Shown here: positions 10,731 through 22,000 of the stretch, piece by piece
How positions within the stretch are numbered: position 1 is the first letter of the stretch
How the letters are laid out: each line of letters begins with the position of its first letter
DNA from: Paramacrobiotus richtersi
Taxonomy: Eukaryota; Tardigrada; Eutardigrada; Parachela; Macrobiotidae
NCBI GenBank assembly: GCA_034698045.1
Contig: JAQGAU010000339.1
Location: 1 to 30,718 of the forward strand
DNA length: 30,718 nucleotides
Direction of reading: 5' to 3'
Notes under the pieces: model-generated
What the model saw: only the letters and a program-made list of their open reading frames with translations
Told to the model about the DNA's origin: nothing
Databases searched by the model: none
Translations under genes and position numbers: made by a program

Positions 10731-11095
10731 CTGTAATATAACAGAAATGTGTTCGATGACATTGTAGTTGACCATAAAGAAATTCGTACTTCGTGACCTT
10801 TGGAAATTTGAAAGCTGCTGTGGTGAGTGTGGTCTGCCTTAGTTTTCTCAGGAAGTGGCAAATATTCTACAAAAAGATTGATTAAACGACTGCCGCCGTT
10901 CACTAGAAGTACTGTACAGATACTTTGTAGTATTTGATCAGAAATAAGGGTTGCACACAATCAGTTGCTTATACACGGTTTTTTTCGTGAACAGTTTCGG
11001 TACGATTTAGAGGTGCACACGAACTTTACGTATGTCCAGCTAGGCTAAACGCTGTAGAAGTATACATACTGCAGGCCGCTGCTAGAAAACCATAC

Positions 11096-11475
11096 CAGCA
11101 TCTGATAATGAAAGAGCAGGAGATCTCCCTGCGGAGATCGTAGAGTCGCGCCCAACATCTGGACGGTTTATCTCCGCCAACGTCTCCGGAAACTCGTTCC
11201 GACGATTCCCCAAATACGCAGCGTCACTTTGATTCCTAAAACCCAGCATGAGGTGTTCCTTGGCAGCTGTGAGGGCCGTAGTTAACTGCTGGAATGGCGC
11301 CCGCAGTCCGCTATTGTCATTTTCTTTCTGAATTCCTCGAGCTCCTGTTATTTGAATGACATTGTTCCCGATTTGGTCATCTATCGCCGGACCAGTTGGG
11401 GCAACTTCAGCGACCGGAAGCTGTGTCGCTTGCCGGAAAAGCCGAAGTATTGATTCGACGGATCGCTGATACGAC
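11096..11475 (-). other. Open segment upstream of unit A, possible N-terminal exon
   Basis: This stretch stays open for over 120 codons and is rich in Ser, Ala, Thr and Gln (FQQLTTALTAAKEHL, SAGRSPALSLSD). It ends at a possible donor, GCTG|GTATGG. The phase does not fit the first clear unit A exon directly, so another exon would be needed. I recognise no domain. Confidence 0.3.
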
Positions 11476-11603
11476 GTTCCTGATATAATGATCCAGAACT
11501 CAAAATTCAAACCTTTCATACAGTTACAGCGGTATGCAATGTTAGTAGTTACCATGAGGCACCGCAGTTCCTTGAGGAACCATTCCGGACATAATTTGGA
11601 CAA

Positions 11604-12788
11604 TAATCAAAATTCGAAGCCAATACCAAAACGGCTAGTTTCCAACCTATCTCTATATTTCATCAAACTCATCCAACTACCCGAATGAATAACGGTCTGA
11701 AAATCCTGGATGTTTTCTACCTGCAGATGCAAATCTTACAGTTGTTGAGTCGATCAGAACAGTAAACCTTGTAACGTCAGAATGCCACAAGGTGCACGAT
11801 ACTGATAACTGCAGGATAGAGTGAACAGCGCAATACCTGCCGATCTGTGAAAACTGTTGTTAACAGGTGCTGAAACTGCAGGACTGATAAGAGGCAAAAG
11901 CGATATCTAATCAACGGCGCGATTGACTTTCGAATGTTTATGTGATCCACTGTTGGCAAATGTTGTGGGTGATTCGGAAGCTCAACGTGATCATCTGCTA
12001 ATCAGTGCATCTACCTACTGATACGGTGGACGCGATATTAGTTTTGTTTAGTTTACAGTTTGTTGATGCATAACTGATAATCGTTTTCATGTTGTAATGT
12101 TTGCAGCTCTGGCATTTAAGTCATCGCTGGAAGTCCCTGTGCAGATGACGGATGTCACAGAGCCGGCATTTCGGAAAACGTCAAGATGGTGTGCGCATGA
12201 CCTTTTGGCACAGCTGCATCGCTGCCATCTTGCTCCATTACCATTTGCAGACCAATTCCATTTTGTTTGCCTTATGGAACAATACAGGGTATGAATGTAG
12301 ACCAAATAGACACGCGGTACCCAGTGCAACTGCTCTTTTATAGTAGCGTTACATTCTACTTCTTATTCGACTAATTATGCAGCGTACTACAACTTCTCCG
12401 CATTTAAGTCCACAAGTCGACATTTGGACACCGATTGACAGTTAGGTTTATTTTGCTTGTAAGTATGCGACTAATTATACGTTGAGTGATCAGTCGTGCG
12501 TTACCGTAAATAAAACTTCATTTACAGAAATCGCCTTGCGTTAGTTTTGTATCTTCATCCGCCTCCATGTACTCTGTACGTGGTTGTAGGCGCTTATAAA
12601 AGCTGTTCAACTCACGCAGTTGCAAAGATCAGGCTTTTGAGAATGCTTGGTCTTTGTCAATTCCCACGATCTCCGGACTGTCAGAAATTGTTCTGTGCTG
12701 TAGAACCGTTTTTGTGAAATTTTTTTCCGCTTGCAACGCTTGATCCAACGAAGTCGAAACCTTATTTTCCATATTTTATGAATGCTCC
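11604..12788. other. Intergenic region between units A and B
   Basis: Only short overlapping frames occur, none with a recognisable motif. If unit A is transcribed, its promoter and 5' exons should lie here. The boundary with the block downstream of unit B is near 12789. Confidence 0.4.
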
Positions 12789-12984
12789 GAAAGTGGTGAC
12801 CTTTGCATGAGTATAACTTTCCAACTGCATTTTATGCTTTGTATATATTTTCAATTTTTAGTTTATATTTTCAAACTGCATAAAACGTATGTATTTATAA
12901 AATCAAAAATCCCCGGTATGTATTCTTCAGAAGACTTGGCAAAGGGCCGTTCCGATATCGAAACTAACGCTGCCAATACAGTAG

Positions 12985-12990
12985 TTTATT
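12985..12990 (-). terminator. Polyadenylation signal of eIF4G unit B
   Basis: TTTATT on + reads AATAAA on minus, about 255 bp after the unit B stop. The corresponding block downstream of unit A has the same motif at 7811-7816. Confidence 0.5.
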
Positions 12991-13244
12991 CTCAGTCGAC
13001 TCACAAAAGGCTGTTTGATAAAACGCACATTTGATCGCCATTATTACTGGTTGCCGTACTTGGCGTATCCATTCCAACCCGCAACATTCACCAGTTCACA
13101 ACTTTGCCAAAACAGTTAAAAAAATACGTGTCAAATTACCGATAACAGCTTAAGACGCACTTACAGTGGCCTCCTTAAACACAAAGCCTTTTACAGGGTC
13201 GAGACATTTTCATTGCGGGTATGGTAGAGTCAACCAGAACAACT

Positions 13245-16200
13245 TCATTTCTCGTTACCAAGAACTGTCTGCCAAAAAACTGGATCCCGATTGATCAGCT
13301 CCTGTTTCTGCTGGGGTGACAGGTGGACCTCAAGCCATTTACGCAAAGCACCGTGGTATTTACGGACATGAGAGGGAGATTTACTCAGCGCACCGTCCAA
13401 GGCAGCCGGGCTCAGCAAACCATCCATTACCAGCGGTCCCATCAGGCCCACCATGTAATCATATATGCCTGGCATGTCCATGGCAATCTCACCCGTATCC
13501 TCCACGATGTGTCCCAAACTGTAACCCAAGCGCAATAGACACTCAGTGCTTTTACAACGAAACACGGCTGTACTGACCCATTTACAAGAACTTTCTCCGG
13601 AAACAATCCCTCTCGCGCCAATGCCAGCAAAAACTCTGGGCATCTAGCCCGTTCCTGTGACTTGGCATGAAATGATCCGCCCAATATGCTCTTTATGAAC
13701 AGCGCCTTGGTGGGGTCCGTCCAGCGTCGTATAGTTCTCAAAGATTCGTCAATCACATCCTAAATTGCAACAAATATATACTTCAAATCGTACAGCTTTA
13801 CACATCCACAAACACGGATTATCACTTTTTTCGATACTGAAAGACACTTTCTCATGTTCATCAAGATAGTTCTATTCTATATTATCAGATCAACCACTTA
13901 AATCTGGCTGAATTTTCTCCCCTTCATATCGCAATAACTGTATGAAAAATGACGTCCAAAATGCAAGGTATCCGTGAAAATATCAGTTTTCACCAGTTCG
14001 GCTTAATGGCAATATTATCTTGCAGCAGCTTGGTGCTTACCCGACTGTCTTCCCCGTCTGAATTCAGGGCCCGTGTCAGCATCCCACCAGCATGCTCATC
14101 CACGGCATCTGCCTCCAATTCTATATCCTCCTCAACAGGTGAACGAGACGAGCGTTCCTCATCCGGGAAGGTGGGAGTAAGCGTCAATGAGTCGCGCATA
14201 TTGGTCAGTCGATTCATACTTGACTCTCGACTGGAGGAAGCTGATATTTTGTTCTCCAGAGGTCTAAATTAAAGACAGAGCAATCATTTGTTTTCTGACT
14301 TTCAGTAATCTACAGTGCAATGCAAACCTCGGCGAACTAGCATTCGTCGAATGCATGCCAGTACCACTTTCGGCTCCCAATTGTGCGCGCTGCTGTCCGG
14401 GAGTGGGCGCGCCTCCAACATCATGCGAATTCTGTCAAGATCAGCAAACGCGTTACAGTAATAGGACTTTGTATGCATCGAGCGTAGCGTATCCGACATT
14501 CTCAGCTAAATCAACGTACAGTAGGCATTGGTAATGTTTTTTATACAGTACTAAACATTCACCATAAATCAGCGTTTTCGAAATTACACCTAATCTAATA
14601 ACTTCTACTATAGTCCAGGTAAAATACGAAAACCAAATCTCTAAACAACGTTGGTTACATATCAAGGCCTTGATTCCCAGCAACATGCCAAATATTGAAA
14701 TAGATATACATAGTGCATTGTCTCAGTAGTCTACTGCACAAAATTATAACGCCATTCCCTATGTTACCGATTTACCCGTAATCCCAGTAGCGTTTTCTTT
14801 CGAGTTTCATTCTGTGCCGCCATCAGACTTCCACCTTCCATAGCCGACAGAGCACTAGATTTGGACATTCCGCGTCCACTCTGAGGCATCATCATCCCTC
14901 CACGCCCTGCCATACCGCCTCGTTGCAGTATCTGTGCTTGTCGTGGCAGTCCAACTGGACCCTGATCGGCCACGGCATCTCGGACTTTCGGTTCCTCCTT
15001 CGGTTTCGCTGCATGCACTTCCTCGACGGTTGTCGGTTTGGCCGTGACGATCTCGTGCGGTACGTAAGTTCTGTCTCTCAAAATGATTGTGTTTTCCACC
15101 AGAACACGGATTCGCGATGAGGAGACTCCGGATTTGATCAGCTTCTTCAGTTGTTCGAAGATAATGTTTACCGTAAGCTACAAACAGATACTGTGACACA
15201 ATTATTGACCACAACACTGACTGAATCTTATTTGTTATCACTATCGGAACTGGAGATACTAAAACGTAACACATCTGCAAAATCTCTGTTTACTACCAAA
15301 ATGTATGTACCTGTTCCTTAATCATTTTCGCGCAGGTTTGCAGCAGTATACACAAACATTCCAGTTTTTCCTCATCAGCATCCTCAAAATTCGCTTTCTT
15401 AGGCAATAGTTTCTGGAAGCAGCTGAGAATGACGCGATCCGTTAACTGTTCCACTTTATACAACTCGGAGACAAATCTGAAAGGATGCGTTTGGTAATAG
15501 CCTTACGTAGTGCACTTTTACAACCAACGTACCGAATAAAGCTCAGATAAAAACGCTTCGTTGTGGCGCGCTTCTCCTGCAGTGCCTCGGTGCCTTCTTC
15601 GTTCTTCTCTTGTTCCGCTTCCTGTTGATCGTTTTCTGCCTTCACAAAGTACCTCTGCGTCATCTGCAGCATAACAGTGCGGAATTTAACCGCTTCGCCA
15701 TTAGCATCCTTCGCCTCCGTTTTGATCAAATCTCGGCACATTCTGGAGCACAATTCGGCGCAATTGGGGTTCTGCAGTGCCTGCAACCAAACCGGCGCTT
15801 ACTGATTAGAAACCAAAAAACCGTGTAGTAAATGACTAACGGATCCTCAGTCAGTTTAAAAATACCAAGCTGTAAAATCAAACTTCAGAGTTTTCCCTGC
15901 CTATCTTTTCCATTGTTATAAAAGTGACCTGATACGAATACAGATACGTTAGGATACTTGATTTCGTGACTGACAGATATTATCATCAAAAGCTGCCAAA
16001 ATCAAATGAAAAACGTACGTTAGGGATATACTCGGAACTTCCTTAGGATGCGGGATTCTGTACGTTAACAGAGAAGAGCTAGTTCTTTGGCTAAAAGTAT
16101 CTAGACTGGTTACTTTTCGTTAAAGAACATTTCTCTTGAACTTATAGAGCCGGAACGAAGTGTTCCTGTTGGATAAACTTGGTAAGACAGTACGTACTGT

Positions 16201-18010
16201 AATTAACAACATAAACGCTTTGAACAGGTTTATCAGTCATTATGATTCTTGCATAGAGTACTGTGCAGTAGGTGTGCAGAAATCACCGCCAAATACTGTA
16301 ATATATACATCAGGATTACGGATCCGCCGTTTATGCAGCAAAATGTATTTCTCACCTTATCAAAAATCAATCCCACTGTGACTTGTAGCAGCTCAACTGT
16401 CGCGCAGAACGGTATCTGCCCTTCAATCATTCTCTGCATAGACTTGCCGTAATTGGCGGGTGTCAGTTCATTCAACAGGTCTCGCACATCGAGAGCAACT
16501 TTCAGGGATCGCAAATCGAGAAGAACTTTCTGCAAGGATATTCAACACGTTACTTCATCAGAAAAGACAGATTTGTGCATAACAGCCTGCAGTACATCGC
16601 TCTCGTCGATAGGTTCATCCTTTTTCATGTTGGGCTTCCGGACATTGTCATCGATTGGAGTGGCTTCCTCACGCGCCAGTGGAAGATCTGTCACTTGAGC
16701 AGTGGTGTTTCCAGTCGGACGAGATCGGTAGCCAGATCTAGTCCCCCCAGGTCGACCGTAATGCATCGGTTCCGGCTACAATTAACCGGGGAACAATCAA
16801 CGGATATACTCGTAATGCAATACTGCCGAACACTGTCAACTAGCTAAAAACACCAGCATAAGTAAATAGGATAGAATCAGTCAGCGAATAACAAGTTGAT
16901 TAACAACATTCGAGATGTGTGTACTCGACTCTACTCTACCTTCAACACTATACAGCAGAATAGGTGCACATTTACGCGTAAATCTGTATACTGCAATTAT
17001 TCACATCAGGATACTGACAAACCGAAAAAAAGACACCAATCTGAACGAGCAATAATTGCCCGAAAAGCGACTGACAGCTTCCCTTTCCACGATTTGCTCT
17101 AGCGATAAAGCAGAAAAGTTCACGGAATGTGTCGAAGACATAGTAACAAAAGCAGGTAAATATTTTAAATTTTAATCCGATACTCATAAGATTAACCTAA
17201 ATACGCTTTCAACAGCGACAAAGTCATCAACAAACATTCGCCACATTCTTACCCTCGGTCCACCGACGCTCGGTGTACCGTTCTTGATGATATCATTCAA
17301 CCGTAGCATCACTTCTTGGGAACCCGCGTGGCCTGTTTTTTCGATCTGCAACAAAAAAAATAACATCGCGATAATACATTTCCCGTGTGGATTGGTCCAG
17401 AGTTTAATCCAAAGTTTTTACAAGGGCACAGTTCTGCGAACTCAGTGTACACAGATCACGCTGATTAATGCGTGTATTACTAATTTTCTTAAATCTTTTG
17501 TCACGAATGACAATCGATTCTGCTGCAATCCAGTCACAGATCTCAACGGAGGAACGCCGCATCAAGAAAAACGCCAAGAACGACTCGGAAAAATCTTGAA
17601 CTACGTATACATCTCTGCTGATTAGCTTCTCACCAACTGAATCGTAAACAGTGAATACATAATATGAAAAAGCCAAACTTTTTACACCCCATTGTAAAAA
17701 TAAAATCGATAAAACCAACGAATACACACAACCTTCTTACCATTCTGAGCTGGTCCGCGGACGGTCGAACACGCTGTCCGGGAATAAACTGGCTCTCGTC
17801 AGGCATGTGTTGAACTGCAGACTGCTGTGAATACTGTTCTGAACCCAACCCAGCGCCCTGATAATTGCCATCAAAATTGGGTCGGCCACCTTGGAGGCTC
17901 CCCTCATATCCCACTCCCCGCGAGTTCTGCGAAAAGCTCCGTAATTTGGGAGGACGGGGACTGTAGGGTCTCGTCAGCCATGGGGGGCCTTCCATACTGC
18001 TATGTGGCAT
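13245..18010 (-). CDS. eIF4G: eIF4G-like translation initiation factor, unit B
   Basis: Eleven exons: 18010-17741, 17345-17253, 16775-16596, 16529-16356, 15780-15533, 15476-15311, 15177-14776, 14431-14328, 14263-14041, 13759-13578 and 13518-13245. Together they give 2316 nt, in frame (771 aa plus TGA). The N-terminus is Gly/Pro/Gln/Ser-rich. MIF4G follows (LLNELTPANY, TVGLIFDK, CAELCSRMCRDLIKTE, KFRTVMLQ, FVSELYKVEQLTDRVIL, LECLCILLQT, SSSRIRVLVENT), then a Gly-rich GGMAGRGGMMM linker, an acidic linker with PDEERSS, and MA3 (LAREGLFP, GHIVEDTGEI, PGIYDYMVGLMGPLV). There is no W2 domain. The family scaffolds eIF4E, eIF4A and eIF3 on mRNA caps. The sequence matching the eIF4E motif is out of frame and spliced away. 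The start ATG follows a TTTAG acceptor, so 5' exons are likely. Confidence 0.85.
13519..13577 (-). other. 59-bp mini-intron inside MA3, unit B
   Basis: The donor is GG|GTCAGT and the acceptor TTACAG|T. Splicing joins LVNG to LGHIVED and repairs an otherwise shifted frame. The same intron is 66 bp in C and 64 bp in D, at the identical codon. Confidence 0.75.
17346..17411 (-). pseudogene. Decayed eIF4E-binding motif in unit B intron
   Basis: Read on minus, the segment before the exon at 17345 gives LDQSTREMYYRD, matching TDPSNTRKMYSRDILLQ of unit C' at the same place. An extra 7 nt, mostly a run of eight T, breaks the frame. The run resembles a polypyrimidine tract followed by the TTGCAG acceptor used by the next exon. 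The canonical YxxxxL-phi site is therefore lost from the predicted protein. Confidence 0.65.
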
Positions 18011-18600
18011 CGCCTAAACACAAGAACTGTGCAGGAAACTTGGAAAACGTCAATGTATGTAACAGATGTTCAGCAGAAAACTGAGAAAAGGCACAAGTTT
18101 CGCGAGAAGATCATCGAATTACGGTATTACCTTTTAAGGACGAGCTTCTTGATCATTAACTGGATCTAAACTCATATCACCGCGCAGATCAGCTGGGGAA
18201 AAAAGAGAATCCACACTTCAATACAAAACAGAATCTGCTTTTACTTTAGCTGTAGAAGCACAGGCTAAAAAGAAACAATATTCAAGAAATCCAGTCTGTC
18301 GGGAAATTATCCAGATGCCATGAACACAGCTGACGATGATGTCATACTTCGGTGCGAGCTGCGCATCCATGATTCCATGCATATCAGATAAGCTGCAAAG
18401 CGCAGTGTGCCATATGGGATGCCATAACGCACACGTTAAACCGGGCGGCCGGCCGGCCGGACATGGTGAACATCATGGGGTATAATACATGCTGTTCACA
18501 GTTCGTAGAGATTTTCAGTGCTTTGTGAGCTGGCAACGGTTTTTTTCTTCAGAAATCGCAAACTCCTTGGAGAACACTGTCAAATACTTATGGTCCGATC
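18011..18600. other. 5' flank of unit B
   Basis: The region should hold the unit B promoter and 5' UTR exons. A minus-strand ATG near 18161 starts MSLDPVNDQEARP then a stop, possibly a short upstream frame. TGACGATGATGTCA at 18332-18345 has the ends of a CRE/ATF-like site but an enlarged middle. A GGCC run follows at 18446. These regulatory readings are weak. Confidence 0.35.
18446..18460. repeat. Short CGGCC tandem run
   Basis: CGGCCGGCCGGCCGG is a perfect 4-bp repeat in an AT-rich flank, about 440 bp upstream of the unit B start. It could be CpG-type promoter sequence or a microsatellite. Confidence 0.6.
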
Positions 18601-19003
18601 GGGTTTCAGAACTTGCGATACGAACTGGTACGACTCGAGATGCAACGAGATCGATAACTGGCAACGTACTTCGCGATTGGTTTAGAATGATTTTGCTACA
18701 AAAATGCAGTAGTATTCTATTCGTAAGATTACGTGTTGGCATATCTTGCAAAAGCTACTGCAGAATACAGTAAGAGTGCACATTCATCTGTTTTATTCTC
18801 CGCAAAGTACTAATCCGAAATGATAAAATCCTAAACCGTGTTTTTGAGCCACTCATGTTGCAAATAGCAAATCCATTCCAACATTCCCCTTTTCACAGCT
18901 TACATAAAATAGTCCAAAAAAGTGTCAGATAAGTGTTAATCTACGAGCGCAGTCCACAAAAATTCGACAGGGTCAAGACATTGTCGGTGGCGGTATGGTT
19001 CAG
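18601..19003 (-). other. Downstream flank of unit C, shared with unit D
   Basis: Blocks here recur in order at 29230-30250, downstream of unit D: CTTGCAAAAGCTACTGCAGAATAC, then ACATCCATTCCA-like sequence, TGTCAGATAAGTG, CTACGAGCGCA and ATTCGACAGGGTCAAGACA. TTTATT at 18792-18797 reads as AATAAA on minus, about 210 bp after the unit C stop. Confidence 0.6.
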
Positions 19004-22000
19004 TCAACCATAACAACTTCGTTTGTCCGCACCAAGAATTTTCTGCCAAAAAACTGGATCCCGATTGATCAATTCCTCTTTCTGCAGGGGTGACAGATGG
19101 ACATGAAGCCACGTACGAAAAGCACCGTGGTATTTAGATACATGATCGGGAGATTTATTCAGCGCAATGTCCAAGGCAGCCGCGCCCAGCAAACCGACCA
19201 CTACCAGCGGCCCAATCAGGTCCACCACGTAATCATAGATGCCCGGCACATCCACGACAATATCACTCGTATCCTCCACGATAAGTCCCAAACTGTATCC
19301 ACGAGCAGCAATTAGTACGTACCCTATGCTTGTCACACAAGAAAACGACGATACTGACCCATCTGCGAGAACGTTTTGCGGAAACAATCCCTCTCGCGCC
19401 AATGCCATCAGGAACTCTGGGTATCTGGCCCGCTCCCGTGGCTTGGCATCAGATGCTCTCTCCAATATGCTCTTTATGAATAACGCCTTGGTAGGGCCCG
19501 TCCAGCGTCGTACGGTTCTCACAGATTCGTTAATCACATCCTGGAATCACAGCAAATGCTTTGAAAAGCAAGACTGTACAAATTCTTCGTGGAGGGCATG
19601 GAGTAAGTACTGAAGATAATTTATCATTCACTAGCACCTTTCTAGTCGGTTCTGTCATGTCAGAATGACGTTCCAGTTATATGGCAACCAAAGAGCCTTT
19701 AAAAACTCAGTTTCGATCCGTTCGACATAGTCTTGCAGCATAAGCTATTACCCGATTGTTATCCCCTTCTGAATGGACAGCCCGGTGCAGCATCCCACCA
19801 GCAACCTCATCCACGGTCTCTGCGTCTAATTCCACAGCCTCCTGCACCTGTAAACGAGACGGGGTGCCAGCAACTTGGCTAGGCGTCGCCGTTCCCGACG
19901 CTAACGACCTGTCCGAGCGTTCCTCATCCGGGTAGCTGGGAGTATGCGTCAATAAGCCGCGTGGATTGTTCAGTCGATTCATACTCGACTCTGGATTTGA
20001 GGAAGCTGATTCGTTCCACAAAGATCTGCAAACATAATAATCATTACTTTTCGGACTTTTAACAACTATATAGGCCATCCAGACCTGACTAAACTGCCGT
20101 TCTTCAGATGCATGGCCATACCACTTCCGCCACCCCACTCCGCGCGCTGCGGTCCGAGAGTGGGCGCTTCTCCAGCATCATACAAATTCTGAAAAGATTA
20201 GCAGACGGATTAATACAGCACACCGAAACCTGGCGGTAACTTTCCGTCTAGTACATTTTCGCTCACGTGTCAGGACTAAATGAATACCCGGTACAAATCA
20301 AGGCAAAGTTGTAACGACATCCCACAATTACAAGGTGAGAATTATCCACTCACCAGTAATCCCATTAACTTTGTCTTTCCAGTTTCCGTGGTTGGTATAA
20401 CCGGAAGTCCACCAAGCCGGAGAGGTACGCCGCCCATGGCTGATGGAGCAGCAGACACCGAGGCGAGTTCGGACATTCCCCGTCCAGTCTGGAGCATCAT
20501 CGTCTCGCCACGCCCTGCCATACCGCTTCGTTGCGGCATCTGTACATGTCGTGGCAGTTGAATTTCACCGCGATCGGCATGCCGGATTTCCTGTTCCTCC
20601 TTTTCCAGGTAGAACAATAAGATAATGCGCAGATACTGCATACTTTTACGTAATTCAGTGGTTTCATCGCATTACATCTTACCAATAATTCCAGAGATTC
20701 CTTCGCTGTGGATCTCACCGAATGATCAGCGACACTGCTTGCAAGATCGCTGAGGTGGTCATTATTCGTTAGCACACCGGCCTTGCGCAACTCGGATATG
20801 AAACTAAGAACACAAACACATTATAACCGGCTTTGTTCCGGGCAGATTCATGCGATTTACCAATCAGCATTTGAGTGATGTCGGGTGATTCTAGTCTTCT
20901 TTCTCTGCAACTCTTCCGAATCATCCCAATTTCCTTCGGCTTCCTCCATTGCAGTTTTCTCCTTAGTGATTCCCTTTAGATATTCCTTCGTCTGGTGAAC
21001 AAGCAAACCCCGAAAGTCGATCGACTTTTTACTGGCATCCTCAAATACGGTACAGATCAACTCGCGACACAGTTCTGCACAGCATAAATATGGGCTATCC
21101 AGCTGAGATTGTTCCACTGCCTGCAACAAATCACAAGTCAAGCGCAACCGAAAACGGCATCATCCAAGCGTTATCTTAAGCACCTTCGCCAAAATCAATG
21201 CTGCAATGGCGGACCAGGATTCCGGCCTTCTTAAGAGCGGAGCCCACTGCATTACTATACGGTCCGCTGTGTTGCGATAATTCTGCAGCGTTAGTTCATT
21301 GATCAAATCTCGAATGTTCAGTAATCCTTCCACTTCGACAGGTGCCACTGCGATCTGCACAGAAACAATGTTGATCAGCTGCTAAATTTATATCAACAGC
21401 GTAAATTCGACTTAAAGATGTCAGCCAACGACCAACTAGTTTTATTATTGGCTGGTTGTCAATTACACGAATACGAAAAGTGCCAGAAAGGAGCCTACAG
21501 CGATAATTTGCATAAGGCACGTACAGTAATACAAGTGTTTTGTACTTCTAGACTGGCGTTTTAGTAGCGAAAGGCTTTTGCATTTTGTGGAACGGTAGTT
21601 TACGAAACGCAGAAAACAAAGCGGTTAAAGCAAGAACTGTACTCTTATTTGATTTATTGAAGTGTTCATTCCCAGTCAAGTTACAGCGAAATTTATTTCT
21701 TACGTTCTCGCAACGACAACAAACGAGAAGTTCCTTAGTCTGTTGACTCTATTGCACAGGATGCTTATGAAAGTAAATTAGGTAACTCTGCCGTAATAGG
21801 TCGGCATTACTTACCCGACTATCCCCCTCTTCAGAAGATAAAGCCCTCGTCCGCTTGTTAGCAGCCTGCTCATCCACAGCATCCCCATCCAGTTCCACGT
21901 CTTCTTGAACCGGTAAATAACACCGCAAGCCAACAACGTGGTGATTCGTGGTACCCGATGGTAACGGCGTGTCCGAGCGTTCCTCATCCAGGAAGGTCCG

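Noticed and set aside
12097..12343. Overlapping + strand frames as a small gene
   Set aside because: No start context, motif or splice partner supports them, and overlapping frames on both strands have similar length.
13442..13643. Frameshift in the MA3 domain of unit B
   Set aside because: A 59-bp intron with proper splice signals at the same codon as in C and D explains the change of frame.
18332..18345. CRE/ATF site upstream of unit B
   Set aside because: TGACGATGATGTCA has extra bases within the palindrome, so it is not a proper TGACGTCA site.
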